DNA of 64,000 nt. It comes from Acidisoma cellulosilyticum. Its GTDB lineage: Bacteria; Pseudomonadota; Alphaproteobacteria; Acetobacterales; Acetobacteraceae. The notes below the pieces were generated by a model. It saw nothing but the letters and a program-made list of their open reading frames with translations. It searched no databases and had not been told where the DNA came from. The DNA is taken from assembly GCF_020621385.1 (NCBI RefSeq), contig NZ_JAESVA010000003.1, positions 62,001 through 126,000 of the forward strand. The letters run 5' to 3'. Shown piece after piece: positions 18,655 to 28,183 of this stretch (positions within the stretch are counted from its first letter, which is position 1; every line of letters starts with the position of its first letter). Made by a program: the position numbers and the translations under genes.

Positions 18655-20103
18655 TCAGGCGCGTCCCTTGAGATCGCCCAGGAAGCGGTCCCGCCAGACG
18701 GTGAGGCTGTTGCGGCGGAGCACGGCCATCATCTCTGCATGACGCTCCCGCCTTTCGGACAGGGGCATCGAGAGCGCCCGCTCCAGCGCCGCCGCGATCT
18801 CGTCCGGATCATGCGGATTGACGAGAAGGGCCGCCTTCAACTCGCAGGCTGCGCCGGCGAATTGCGACAGCACCAACACGCCCGGGTCGATCGGGTTCTG
18901 CGCCGCCACGAATTCCTTGGCGACGAGGTTCATGCCGTCCCGCATCGGCGTGACAAGACCAATATCGGCCCGCGCATACATGGGCATCAGCATCTGCCGC
19001 GCGAAGCCTTTGTTCAGGTAGCGCAGCGGTGTCCAGTCAAGCTCCGCAAAGCGGCCGTTGATGCGCCCGGCCTCGCGTTCCAGTTCCAGCCGGATTTCCC
19101 GGTAGGTTTCGACATCGCTGCGCGAGGGCGGCGCGATCTGCAGGAAAGTCACACTACCGCGGCGGCTCTCATTTTGTTCCAGGAAGCGCTCATAGGCGAG
19201 GAACCGCTCGTTGAGACCCTTGGAGTAATCCAGCCGGTCCACACTGATGATGAGCTTGCTCTCACCGATGGAGCGATGAAGACGCGCCATTTGCGGGCAA
19301 TCCGCCGGCGGCTCTGCCTGTTCGCGGATTTCCTCGGTCTGCACGCCAATGGGATAGACGCCGGTGCGGACCACGCGACCGAAGGCCATGAGCGCACGGC
19401 CGGGCAGAAGATGTCCGTCGGCCTCCCGCAGCACGTAATCCTCGAAGGCACGACGGTCGGATTCGGTCTGGAAACCGATGAGATCATATTGGCAGAGCGC
19501 GCGGGCAAGATCGGCATGGACCGGAATCGTCATGAACACGGCTGCCGCCGGGAAAGGCGTGTGCAGGAAGATGCCAAGCCTGTTGGTGATACCCTTCTCG
19601 CGCAGCGCGGCTGCCAGGCCGAGGAGATGGTAATCATGCGCCCAGACCACATCCTGCGGCGCCAGCGCATCGGCGACGGCATTGGCAAACAGCTCATTCA
19701 CCCGGCGGTAGCCGGCGTAATCGCTGCGTGAAAAGCGCGCGAGCGCCGAGCGGTAATGCAGGACCGGCCAAAGTGCGGAGTTCGCGAAACCGCGATAATA
19801 TTGCTGATAGTCGGCCTCGGCGAAATCGAGCGTCTGGAGGCGAATTTTTCCCTTCTGCTTCTCCGGCAGGATGCGGCTACCTTCAGCCGAAATCTCACCG
19901 CTCCACCCGATCCAAAGGCCGCCCATAGTCTGCAGCGCGTCGAGCACCCCGGCAGCGAGACCGCCGGCCGTGGGCTGGCCTTCCTCGATCGGGGCGACAC
20001 GGTTGGAGACGACGATCAGCCTGCCGGTTTCGGCCTGGGCGAGCGAGCCGGCTGCGACATCGCGCAGCTCCGTCAATGCCCGGCCGAAAATGGTCTCATC
20101 CAT
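18655..20103 (-). CDS. otsA: Trehalose-6-phosphate synthase
   Basis: GT20 enzyme making trehalose 6-phosphate from UDP-glucose and glucose 6-phosphate for osmotic protection. 482 residues. Recognisable blocks: VVSNRVAPIE with GGLAAGV (about 32-55), VWAHDYHLLGLAAALR (about 150), VDRLDYSKGLNERFLAYE (about 285) and PMRDGMNLVAKEFVAAQ (about 385). The partner phosphatase otsB is not in the window. The next upstream gene on the strand is the ABC exporter, 52 bp away. Confidence 0.95.
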   Translation of the reverse strand: MDETIFGRALTELRDVAAGSLAQAETGRLIVVSNRVAPIEEGQPTAGGLAAGVLDALQTMGGLWIGWSGEISAEGSRILPEKQKGKIRLQTLDFAEADYQQYYRGFANSALWPVLHYRSALARFSRSDYAGYRRVNELFANAVADALAPQDVVWAHDYHLLGLAAALREKGITNRLGIFLHTPFPAAAVFMTIPVHADLARALCQYDLIGFQTESDRRAFEDYVLREADGHLLPGRALMAFGRVVRTGVYPIGVQTEEIREQAEPPADCPQMARLHRSIGESKLIISVDRLDYSKGLNERFLAYERFLEQNESRRGSVTFLQIAPPSRSDVETYREIRLELEREAGRINGRFAELDWTPLRYLNKGFARQMLMPMYARADIGLVTPMRDGMNLVAKEFVAAQNPIDPGVLVLSQFAGAACELKAALLVNPHDPDEIAAALERALSMPLSERRERHAEMMAVLRRNSLTVWRDRFLGDLKGRA

Positions 20104-20155
20104 CGCTATCGATTCCTTGGATCAAGCGGTCGGATCGGAGGGAAGGCGGGCAGGC

Positions 20156-22003
20156 TCACGCGGCGCGCGGCATCGGGATCACGTTCTGCCTTGCCAGCAG
20201 ATCGCGATAGGGACCGGCGCGGTTGGCGAGTTCGGTCGGCGAACCGTCATCCACCACGTCGCCATTGGCCATGACGATGATGCGGTCGAAGTTACGCAGC
20301 GTGGAAAGGCGGTGAGCGATGGCAACCACCGTGCGGCCTTCCATAAGCGTGTCGAGCGCGCTCTGGATCGCCTGCTCGGATTCGGTGTCGAGCGCGGATG
20401 TCGCCTCATCCAGCAGCAGCAAGGGGGCATTCTTGAGAATGGCGCGAGCGATCGCGATCCGCTGGCGCTGGCCACCCGACAGCTTGGTGCCGCGGTCGCC
20501 GACGACGGTCTCGAACCCTTCCGGCAGCGCCTCGATAAAGTCGCGGCAACGGGCGAGTTCGGCCGCGTGGAGCACTTCCGCCGTCGTCGCATTGGGACGC
20601 GCGTAGCGGATATTTTCCAGCACCGTGCGATGGAAGAGCGAGATGTCCTGCGGCACCACGGCCATGCCCTGGCGCAGGCTTTCCTGGGTCACGCGGCTGA
20701 TATCCTGCCCGTCGATCAGGATGCGGCCCTCGCTCGGGTCATAGAAGCGCTGCATGAGGCTGAGGATGGTGGACTTGCCAGCCCCGGAGGAGCCGACCAG
20801 GCCGACGCGTTGCCCAGGCTGGATCGCCAGCGACACGCCCTTCAGCACTTCCGGACGGCCCGGATAGGCGAAGCGGACATCGTCAAAGGCAACGCCGCCG
20901 GCGGTCAGCAGCAAGGGACGAGCCTGGGGCGCATCCGGCAGAGCATGCGGCAGAAGCAGGGTGGCGGTCGCTTCTTCCAGGCGAGCGACATGCTGGGTGA
21001 GGTCGACCAGGGCGACGGCAAGGTCACGCGTGCCGTGCAGGATGGTGAAGCAGAGCGAGCCGACCAGCACGATATCGCCGGGCGTCGCCTTGCCTTGGCT
21101 CCAGAGGATGACCACCCAGGCCATCACGCCGGCCGAGAACATGGCCGTGATCACGGCATGCAGAAGGCGCAGCTTTTCCAGGTATTTCAGGCTGTTATGG
21201 CGCGCCGACATTTCCTCGCCGACCGTCTCGGCGATACGCTTGCTCTCCCGGAAGGTCGCACCGAAGGCACGGACCACGGCGATATTGCCGATGACGTCGA
21301 CAAGCTCGCCATCCACCCGCGCGGCCGAACCGGCATAGGAGCGATGGAGCGGGCCGCCTTTGCGCGCCAGGAAGAAAATGATCAGGGCCAGGCCAGCGCT
21401 GATGGCAGCCATCACGAAGGCCATCAACGGGTTCACCGAGGTGACCAAAGCGATGGAGAAGATCACGGCCACGACCGGCGGCAGGATGTTCCAGGCCAAG
21501 GTGTTTTCGGTGGTGAAGACCGCGTTGGAGGTCGCCGTCACGCGGCCAGCCAAGGTGCCGGGCAGACGGTCCGCGAAATAGCTGGGCGAGTGGCCGGCCA
21601 GATGATTGAAGAGGTCGCGGCGTACATCGCCCGTCACCTGCACGAAGAGCTTGGCTGCGATCCAGCCGCCGACGCGCCACATGAGATTATCGGCCGCGAT
21701 CAGCACGGCCAGCATGCCGAAGGCGATCCAGACGCCACGCAGCGCCGCCGGGCCATGCCCGTGGGAGACGGCGTCGACCACATTCTTCAGCCCATACTGG
21801 GTCAAAACCGAGCAGAGAACCGCGACCAGCACTGATAAGAGCACGCCGGCATGCGCCACCGGGTGGCGCGCGGCAAAATGCATCAGAAAGCGGATCGGCT
21901 TCGCGCGCAGCCCCAAAAGCGTCGCCGTCTGGCGTGCGGTCGTGGTGCCGAAATCAGCGTCGCCCTGTGTGGTATGATCCGAAGACCGCGTGAAACCCTG
22001 CAT
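20156..22003 (-). CDS. ABC exporter, fused permease and ATPase
   Basis: A 615-residue half-transporter of the MsbA/LmrA fold. The six-helix membrane domain covers about 50-340, and the ATPase domain has Walker A GSSGAGKST (near residue 417), signature LSGGQRQRIAIARA, and Walker B LLLLDEATSALD. Substrate unknown; the location between trehalose and glycosyltransferase genes gives no firm hint. Start at 22003 is preferred because GAGGG lies 8 bases before it; the ATG at 22018 lacks a ribosome site. Confidence 0.85.
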   Translation of the reverse strand: MQGFTRSSDHTTQGDADFGTTTARQTATLLGLRAKPIRFLMHFAARHPVAHAGVLLSVLVAVLCSVLTQYGLKNVVDAVSHGHGPAALRGVWIAFGMLAVLIAADNLMWRVGGWIAAKLFVQVTGDVRRDLFNHLAGHSPSYFADRLPGTLAGRVTATSNAVFTTENTLAWNILPPVVAVIFSIALVTSVNPLMAFVMAAISAGLALIIFFLARKGGPLHRSYAGSAARVDGELVDVIGNIAVVRAFGATFRESKRIAETVGEEMSARHNSLKYLEKLRLLHAVITAMFSAGVMAWVVILWSQGKATPGDIVLVGSLCFTILHGTRDLAVALVDLTQHVARLEEATATLLLPHALPDAPQARPLLLTAGGVAFDDVRFAYPGRPEVLKGVSLAIQPGQRVGLVGSSGAGKSTILSLMQRFYDPSEGRILIDGQDISRVTQESLRQGMAVVPQDISLFHRTVLENIRYARPNATTAEVLHAAELARCRDFIEALPEGFETVVGDRGTKLSGGQRQRIAIARAILKNAPLLLLDEATSALDTESEQAIQSALDTLMEGRTVVAIAHRLSTLRNFDRIIVMANGDVVDDGSPTELANRAGPYRDLLARQNVIPMPRAA

Positions 22004-22372
22004 AGCCGTCACCCTCATTTCAGCAGACTGATCAACTTTCCAGAAAAAGTCGTTGATCCGTCCGCGTGATCTCGTCAGGAGCCCTTAGCTTTCCCAAGTG
22101 GTGTGCATCGAAGCGCGATGCCCATCACATCGGGTTGAGGGTGAAGCTAGACACAGATCGTAGCGGAAATAGGGCGTGTTTCGCGTGATTGCCTATATTT
22201 CAAAGCTTTAGCGCCGAGATTTCGCCACATTCGGTGACGATGCTTTAGGCTGAAGTTCAGGGATCTGAACTAAATTATTAAGTGTTGCCGCTATCTCATT
22301 AGAAGCTAACGAATGTCGCCGCGTCCTCCTTTGAACCAGAGGATTGGTGCCGGCCTTCAGGAGAGTTTGACG
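22004..22372. other. Divergent intergenic region, no gene seen
   Basis: 369 bp between the ABC exporter (-) and the GT4 gene (+), more A/T-rich than its surroundings around 22190-22310. It should hold both promoters. I see no tRNA, structured RNA or clear operator. Confidence 0.5.
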
Positions 22373-23425
22373 ATGCGTATTGCCCAGGTCTCCCCTCTCT
22401 ATGAAGCCGTGCCGCCGCGTCTATACGGTGGAACGGAGCGCGTGGTCTCCTTCCTGACCGAAGAACTGGTCGCCCAAGGTCATGAGGTGACGCTCTTTGC
22501 CAGTGGCGACAGCCGCACCGCGGCCAAATTGGAGCCGATGTGCGAGGAAGCGCTGCGTCTGGACCCGAATATCCGCGACCGCATGGCGCCGCATATGAAG
22601 ATGATGGAAGCCATTCGTGACCGGGTGGACGAGTTCGATGTCATCCACTTCCACAATGACTATCTGCCCTTCTCGCTGTTCTCCCGCCAGCCGACGCCCT
22701 TCGTGACGACGATCCATGGTCGCCTCGATCTTCCGGAATTTGTCGATATCTACGGCGCTTTCCCGAAGGTCCCGCTGGTCTCGATTTCCGACAGCCAGCG
22801 CGCACCGGTGCCAAACCTGAACTGGGTGCGGACCGTGCATCATGGTCTGCCGACGAATATCCTGACGCCACGCAATGTGAAGCAGGACTACTTGGCCGTT
22901 CTTGGCCGCGTTTCGCCGGAGAAGGGTGTGGACAAGGCAATCCACATCGCGGGCAAGGCCGGGATGCGCGTGAAGATCGCCGCCAAGGTCGATACCGCCG
23001 ATCAGGAATATTTCGATGAGATCATCAAACCGCTCCTGAAGCAGCCGCATGTCGAATTCATCGGTGAGATCAACGAAATGCAGAAGCCCGACTTTTTGTC
23101 GGCAGCCCACGCGCTGATCTTCCCGATCGACTGGCCGGAGCCCTTCGGTCTGGTGATGATCGAAGCCATGGCTTGCGGCACGCCGGTCATCACTTATGAA
23201 CGCGGGTCCGTGCCCGAAGTGATCGAAGACGGGCTGACCGGTTTCATCACCCGCGACGAGACCGACGCCGTGCGCGCCGTCAACCGGCTGGGTGAACTGG
23301 ACCGCAATGCGGTGCGGGCACGTTTCGAAGAGCGCTTCAGCGCCCGCCGGATGGCAGAGGACTACGTCTCGGTTTACGAGGAAATGGCTGCCCGGCCCCG
23401 CGCCCAACTGCGCGTCGTCAGCTAA
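22373..23425 (+). CDS. Glycosyltransferase family 4 protein
   Basis: A cytoplasmic GT-B retaining glycosyltransferase. 350 residues. The N-terminal half has the acceptor-side LYGGTERVVSFLTEELVAQGHEVTLFASGDS pattern (partly quoted), and the C-terminal half the nucleotide-sugar site DWPEPFGLVMIEAMACGTPVI, with the E(x7)E motif. ATG at 22373 follows CAGGAGAG. Stand-alone gene, so the glycan made is unknown. Confidence 0.85.
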   Translation: MRIAQVSPLYEAVPPRLYGGTERVVSFLTEELVAQGHEVTLFASGDSRTAAKLEPMCEEALRLDPNIRDRMAPHMKMMEAIRDRVDEFDVIHFHNDYLPFSLFSRQPTPFVTTIHGRLDLPEFVDIYGAFPKVPLVSISDSQRAPVPNLNWVRTVHHGLPTNILTPRNVKQDYLAVLGRVSPEKGVDKAIHIAGKAGMRVKIAAKVDTADQEYFDEIIKPLLKQPHVEFIGEINEMQKPDFLSAAHALIFPIDWPEPFGLVMIEAMACGTPVITYERGSVPEVIEDGLTGFITRDETDAVRAVNRLGELDRNAVRARFEERFSARRMAEDYVSVYEEMAARPRAQLRVVS

Positions 23426-23478
23426 GACGGAATTCCGCTGAGACCAGATTCGGGGCAGCGCTTTCGCTGCCTTAGCGG

Positions 23479-23584
23479 TAGAGCAGATCACAGTCAGATG
23501 GAATTATCTGACTGTGTGAAGATGCTCGAAAAGCAATAATCTAGAGCGGTATCTGTGAGTGTAAACGAGCAGGAAACGCTCTAG
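23479..23584. repeat. Dispersed palindromic repeat, copy 1 (full, + orientation)
   Basis: About 106 bp that match copy 2 (35928-36034, inverted) at roughly 85-90 percent by eye. Ends are inverted (TAGAGC at the left, GCTCTA at the right). It contains a 9-bp stem CAGTCAGAT/ATCTGACTG (23491-23499 with 23506-23514 approximately). REP/MITE-like; lies between the GT4 gene and arfB. Confidence 0.8.
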
Positions 23585-23649
23585 AAGACAGGGGCGCCGG
23601 GTCAAACCGGCGTCCCTTTTCGTTTGAGTCCACTCCCGTAAGACCGTTC

Positions 23650-24075
23650 ATGGCCCGCATCCCCATCACCGCGTCCCTGTCGATCGACGAAGACGACCTG
23701 ACCTTCCGCTTCGTCCTTGCCTCGGGGCCGGGCGGGCAGAATGTGAACAAGGTTTCGACCGCGGTGGAACTGCGCTTCGACAGCACAAAGCTGGAAGAAC
23801 CGTCGTCCGGCTTCCTGCGCCGACTGCAGACCGAGGCCGGGCAGCGCATGACCCAAGACGGCGTCATCGTGATTTTTGCGCAGACCCATCGCAGCCAGAT
23901 CCGCAACAAGGAAGAGGCGCTGGCGCGGCTGGTCGCTTTACTCGCCAAAGCCGCTGAAGTTCAGCGCAAGCGCCGTCCGACCAGACCGACGCTCGGCAGC
24001 CAGAAGCGACGCCTGGACGGCAAGGCGCTGCGTAGCGGTGTCAAACGGATGCGTGGCAAACCGCTGGACGGCTGA
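23650..24075 (+). CDS. arfB: Alternative ribosome-rescue factor ArfB (YaeJ/ICT1)
   Basis: Peptidyl-tRNA hydrolase that frees ribosomes stalled on non-stop mRNA. 141 residues with the release-factor GGQ motif in ASGPGGQNVNKVSTAVELRF (residues about 26-45) and the typical basic tail, rich in Lys and Arg (QRKRRPTRPTLGSQKRRLDGK and beyond, about 103-141), that enters the mRNA tunnel. Length and both features are diagnostic. Confidence 0.93.
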   Translation: MARIPITASLSIDEDDLTFRFVLASGPGGQNVNKVSTAVELRFDSTKLEEPSSGFLRRLQTEAGQRMTQDGVIVIFAQTHRSQIRNKEEALARLVALLAKAAEVQRKRRPTRPTLGSQKRRLDGKALRSGVKRMRGKPLDG

Positions 24076-24149
24076 GACGGGCACGCCATTGCTTTAGATA
24101 GCGCAGGCGTGGAATGTCCGGGCAAGGATAACGACCCGGAGAAACGTAG

Positions 24150-25493
24150 ATGCCCCCCGCCTATGCCGTCGGCTTAGCCGTCATTGCCGTTCTGGCGCTG
24201 ATCATTCTGATCGCGCGTTTCAAGCTCAACCCTTTCATCGTGATCTTCGTCGTCTCGCTGGCCATGGCACTCGCCGCCGGCATGCCGGCGGACAAGGTGG
24301 TCAAGTCCTTCGAGACGGGCGTCGGCAATTCGCTGGGCCATATCGCGATCATCATCGCGCTCGGCACCATGCTGGGCAAAATGCTGGCCGAATCAGGCGG
24401 CGCGGCACAGATCGCAAACACGCTGATCCGCTGGTTCGGACCCAATAACGTGCATTGGGCCATGCTGTTCATCGGCATCCTCGTCGGCCTGCCGGTCTTC
24501 TTCGAGGTCGGCTTCGTGCTGCTGATCCCGATCGCTTTCAACGTCGCGAAGAACACCGGCCGTCCGCTTCTGCTGGTCGCACTTCCTCTCGTCGCCGGCC
24601 TTTCCGCCGTGCATGGGCTGATGCCGCCGCATCCGGCGGCGATGCTGGCGCTGCAAGCCTTCCACGCCGATATCGGCAAAACGATCCTGCTCGCGCTCAT
24701 CGTCGGCATTCCGGCCGCGATCCTCGCTGGCCCGGTCTATGCCATGTTCATCGGCCCGCGTACGCCGCTGCCGGCCGAAAACCCGCTGGCGGAGCAGTTC
24801 CTCAACCATATCCCGGACGCTCAATTGCCGGGCTTCGGCATCACCCTGCTGACGGTGCTCCTGCCCGTCATTCTGATGCTGCTGGGCAGTTTCGCCGATG
24901 TCTTCACGTCACCGGGCTCGGGCCTGTTTATCCTGCTCAATTTCATCGGCAATGCCGATATCTCGCTGCTGCTCGCCGTTATTCTCAGCTTCTATACGCT
25001 GGGCCTGATGCGCGGCATGACGCGGGAAACGATCCTGAAATTCACCAATGACTGCCTGGCGCCGACCGCCATGATCACCCTGCTGATCGGTGCCGGCGGC
25101 GGCTTCGGCCGCGTGCTGATCGACAGCGGCGTGTCGCACGCCATCGTCACCGTGGCGCTCAGCGCGCATGTATCGCTATTGCTTCTGGCCTGGCTGCTTG
25201 CGGCCGTTGTCCGCCTCGCGGTCGGATCTTCCACGGTCGCCATGATCACCTCGGCCGGCATCGTGGCACCGATCGCGGCCCATGCGCCGGACGCGAATAC
25301 GGCGCTGCTGGTTCTGGCAACCGGCGCCGGATCCCTGATCTTCAGCCATGTCAATGACGGCGGCTTTTGGCTGGTGAAGCAGTATTTGAATATGACCGTG
25401 GAGCAGACGCTCAAAAGCTGGTCGGTTCTGGAGACCATCCTCTCGGTCGGCGCGCTGGCGATGGTGCTGATCCTGTCGGCCGTCGGAGCCTGA
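24150..25493 (+). CDS. gntP: Gluconate:H+ symporter, GntP family
   Basis: Inner-membrane uptake of gluconate or related sugar acids. 447 residues, about 12-14 membrane segments. Family hallmarks are KSFETGVGNSLGHIAIIIALGTMLGKMLAESGGA (partly quoted, about 50-83), GLPVFFEVGFVLLIPI, MPPHPAAMLALQAFHADIGKT, and GSSTVAMITSAGIVAP. No gluconokinase is adjacent, so the exact substrate is inferred only from the family. Confidence 0.9.
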   Translation: MPPAYAVGLAVIAVLALIILIARFKLNPFIVIFVVSLAMALAAGMPADKVVKSFETGVGNSLGHIAIIIALGTMLGKMLAESGGAAQIANTLIRWFGPNNVHWAMLFIGILVGLPVFFEVGFVLLIPIAFNVAKNTGRPLLLVALPLVAGLSAVHGLMPPHPAAMLALQAFHADIGKTILLALIVGIPAAILAGPVYAMFIGPRTPLPAENPLAEQFLNHIPDAQLPGFGITLLTVLLPVILMLLGSFADVFTSPGSGLFILLNFIGNADISLLLAVILSFYTLGLMRGMTRETILKFTNDCLAPTAMITLLIGAGGGFGRVLIDSGVSHAIVTVALSAHVSLLLLAWLLAAVVRLAVGSSTVAMITSAGIVAPIAAHAPDANTALLVLATGAGSLIFSHVNDGGFWLVKQYLNMTVEQTLKSWSVLETILSVGALAMVLILSAVGA

Positions 25494-25502
25494 TCTGGAT
25501 CA

Positions 25503-25533
25503 GGCGGGTCGGGCTAAGCTTGCCCGTCCCGCC
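25503..25533. terminator. Hairpin between gntP and nagA
   Basis: GGCGGGTCGGGC (25503-25514) pairs with GCCCGTCCCGCC (25522-25533) with one mismatch and a loop of 7. No U tract, so termination strength is uncertain. Confidence 0.45.
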
Positions 25534-25543
25534 TGCCCGTCAG

Positions 25544-26692
25544 TCAGGCGGCAGACCAATCGCCTTCCAGCCAGGTACCGATCGGCTGCAAGCCGTCCGT
25601 CAGCAAGACCAAATCCGCACGCAGCCCCGGCGCGATCATTCCGCGATCCGCAAGACGCATGAGCGCAGCCGGATAGGTCGCGGCCATGCGCAGCGCCTGC
25701 TCCACCGGGCAGCCTAGCATCTCGACCGAATTCCTGACCGCCGTTGCCATATCAAGATCGGCACCGGCAAGCGTGCCGTCCTCACGCTCCAGCCGCCCAT
25801 GGCGGCGAAGAATGCGCTGTCCATAGAGATCGAAGCCATCGGCATCCGTGCCAAGGACGCTCATTGCATCCGTCACCAAGACCATCCGATCAAGCGGACG
25901 CGCGGCCAGCGCCGCGCCCAGCGAGACGGGATGAACATGCACGCCATCGACGATCAATCCGCACCAGGCGGTCCGGTCAAGCAAAGCGGCACCGACCGGC
26001 CCAGGCTCACGCCCAGCCAAGGGCGGCATCGCGTTGAAGAGATGCGTGAAAGCACGCAACCCGAAACCGATCGCCTGGCCGATTCGTTCGGCGGAAGCCG
26101 CGGTATGACCGGCGCTCAGCACCACGCCCGCCTTGGCCAATTGCCGCAGGTGATCGTCCGCGACCTCCTCCGGCGCGATGGTGAGAAGCATCGGCAGGCC
26201 ATCGGCCTGTGCCGCCAGCCAATCGGCGTCTGCCTGATCCATGGCGCGAATCCGCGCCGGATCATGCACGCCCGGCCGACGAGGGCTGATGAAAGGGCCT
26301 TCGAGATGAACACCGGCGATGCCGCTTTTGGGGCGAAGCATCGCCGCACGGGCCGCCGCCGCGCCGGCCTGCATGACCTCGGCACGGTCGGTGATGATGG
26401 TCGGCAGCAGCGAGGTCGTGCCGAAGCGGCGATGCGCGGCCGCGATGGCGAGCGCACCGTCCACAGTCGGCGTTTCATTGAACAGAACGCCACCGCCGCC
26501 ATTCACCTGAATGTCGATGAAGCCAGGGGCCAGAATGCTGCCCTCCGGCAGCCGTCTGGTGGCGGCAGCAGTATCGCTGCTCTCCGGCAAAAGATCGAGA
26601 ATCACGCCGCCCTCGATCAGCAGACCCAGGCCGGACGAAAGCCCGTCTTCCGTGAGGACCCGGCCGCCGGTCAGAAATTCCCGCGCGCTCAT
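25544..26692 (-). CDS. nagA: N-acetylglucosamine-6-phosphate deacetylase
   Basis: Amidohydrolase that makes glucosamine 6-phosphate in amino-sugar and cell-wall recycling. 382 residues. Motifs: PGFIDIQVNGGGGV (about 55), HLEGPFISPRRPGVHDP (about 135), HLFNAMPPLAGREPG (about 215), and LVTDAMSVLGTDADG with the catalytic Asp (about 273). It overlaps the upstream FAD oxidoreductase gene by 4 bp (ATGA), so translation is coupled. NagB and a GlcNAc transporter are not in view. Confidence 0.92.
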   Translation of the reverse strand: MSAREFLTGGRVLTEDGLSSGLGLLIEGGVILDLLPESSDTAAATRRLPEGSILAPGFIDIQVNGGGGVLFNETPTVDGALAIAAAHRRFGTTSLLPTIITDRAEVMQAGAAAARAAMLRPKSGIAGVHLEGPFISPRRPGVHDPARIRAMDQADADWLAAQADGLPMLLTIAPEEVADDHLRQLAKAGVVLSAGHTAASAERIGQAIGFGLRAFTHLFNAMPPLAGREPGPVGAALLDRTAWCGLIVDGVHVHPVSLGAALAARPLDRMVLVTDAMSVLGTDADGFDLYGQRILRRHGRLEREDGTLAGADLDMATAVRNSVEMLGCPVEQALRMAATYPAALMRLADRGMIAPGLRADLVLLTDGLQPIGTWLEGDWSAA

Positions 26693-27981
26693 AGGCCCAA
26701 ACTATCCTTCATGCGGCCCCAGGCCAGACGACCCTGCACCGCCAGCGGCCAGAAGGCGTGGAAGGGAATCGGCTTGAGATCGGTCATCGGCATATCCAGC
26801 CCGTCCACCGGCTCACCGCCGATGCGACGCGCGATGATGCCGCCCATGGCGGTCGCCATGGCAACGCCGCGACCATTATAGCCGAGTGCGATCAGCACAT
26901 CGGGCTCAGGCTCATGCAGATGCGGATAATGGTCGGATGTCATCCCCAACTGGCCGTTCCAGCCATGGCTCCAACGAATGCCGCGCAAGCTAGGCCAAAG
27001 CTTCTCCGCATAGGTTTGCAGAAAGCCGAAAACGGCCGGGCCGCGCATCTCGCTCAGTTTGCTGCGGCCACCCATGAGAAGACGGTTCGTCGCATCGACT
27101 CGGTAATAGACGGTGATAGAGCCGAGTTCATACAATACGCCACCGCCGGGCATGACCTGCTTCAACTGGGCGTCGGACAGCGGCTCCGTCGCCGTGATGC
27201 CGGACCACACCGGCACGATGGACTGACGCAAACCGGGCCAAAGGTCACCGGTATAGCCATTGGTGCCGATGACGATGCGATCGGCCTTGACCTGCCCGGC
27301 CGGTGTCGACACCAGCCAGCCGCCGCCGGGCTGACGCGCGAGCTTGGTCGCCGGGCTATTGGCATAAATGCGCGCGCCGGCCGCAATGGCGGCACGGGCA
27401 AGGCCACGGGAATAACCGAGCGGATTGACCGAACCGCCGGTCGGATCCCGCAGAATGCCTTGATAGCGATTGGTGCCCGTGGCGACGGCGGATGCGTCCC
27501 GGTCCAGGAGTGCCGCTGTCAAACCGCGCGCCTGATACTGGGCGGCCAGCGCCTCCAGCCCTACCAGCGTCTTCGCGGTGGTTGCCGCCCGCAAGGTCCC
27601 GCCCTGCTGCGCCTCACAGCGAATCTGGTGACGCTCGACCAGCCGAAACAGAGCTTCCGGCGCGGCATAGGAAAACCTCACCATGCGCTGGCCAAGGTCT
27701 CCGAAATCGCCTTCGACATCCTTGGGGTCGGGCTTCAGCCCCGGATTGACCTGCCCGCCATTGCGACCAGAGGCACCGAAACCCGGCTGCTGCGCCTCAA
27801 GAAGGAGAATATTGACGCCACGCTCGGCGAGATGGAGAGCCGATGAAAGACCTGTAATGCCGCCGCCAATGACGACGACCGACGCGTGGGTTTCCCCCTC
27901 CAGCGGCGGCAGATTAAGCGGCGGAATCGCCGTTTCCGCGTAGAGGCTGGGCGGCAGGGGCTTTTCGGTATGTGCAGACAT
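26689..27981 (-). CDS. FAD-dependent amine/amino-acid oxidase (DadA/PuuB-like)
   Basis: A 430-residue DAO-fold flavoprotein. The Rossmann FAD site VVVIGGGITGLSSALHLAERG lies near residues 35-55 (20 residues quoted at most), followed by ASGRNGGQVNPG, a pattern seen in gamma-glutamylputrescine oxidases. The C-terminal GYNGRGVAMATAMGGIIA closes the FAD site. The pairing with nagA by a 4-bp overlap is unusual; an amino-sugar-derived amine substrate is only a speculation. PuuB is the closest named relative I can suggest, with moderate confidence. Confidence 0.75.
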   Translation of the reverse strand: MSAHTEKPLPPSLYAETAIPPLNLPPLEGETHASVVVIGGGITGLSSALHLAERGVNILLLEAQQPGFGASGRNGGQVNPGLKPDPKDVEGDFGDLGQRMVRFSYAAPEALFRLVERHQIRCEAQQGGTLRAATTAKTLVGLEALAAQYQARGLTAALLDRDASAVATGTNRYQGILRDPTGGSVNPLGYSRGLARAAIAAGARIYANSPATKLARQPGGGWLVSTPAGQVKADRIVIGTNGYTGDLWPGLRQSIVPVWSGITATEPLSDAQLKQVMPGGGVLYELGSITVYYRVDATNRLLMGGRSKLSEMRGPAVFGFLQTYAEKLWPSLRGIRWSHGWNGQLGMTSDHYPHLHEPEPDVLIALGYNGRGVAMATAMGGIIARRIGGEPVDGLDMPMTDLKPIPFHAFWPLAVQGRLAWGRMKDSLGL

Positions 27982-28105
27982 AAGGCCTATCGTATGCGCG
28001 ATTGAGGCGCCACCCTAACGCCCGCCTCAGCCTCTGCGATAGAGGGGCGTTGCATCACGCGGCCCGCCGATGACCGCGCCATCGGCCAAGCAGAGGCCAG
28101 ACAGC

Positions 28106-28136
28106 AAAATGCCCGCGACACCGTCGCGGGCATTTT
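28106..28136. terminator. Terminator downstream of the RTX-like gene
   Basis: A 13-bp perfect stem AAAATGCCCGCGA (28106-28118) with TCGCGGGCATTTT (28124-28136), loop of 5, giving a U run on both strands. A second hairpin CCGGCCC/GGGCCGG at about 28147-28168 lies between it and the gene. Confidence 0.8.
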
Positions 28137-28183
28137 ACAGAAGAACCGGCCCGATATCTTGGGCCGGCGGAAGCCTAGGTCAG

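Noticed and set aside
19871-21835. A 654-codon open frame antisense to the ABC exporter and otsA
   Set aside because: Shadow frame: His/Arg/Gly/Gln-rich, no ribosome site, and both sense genes carry all family motifs.
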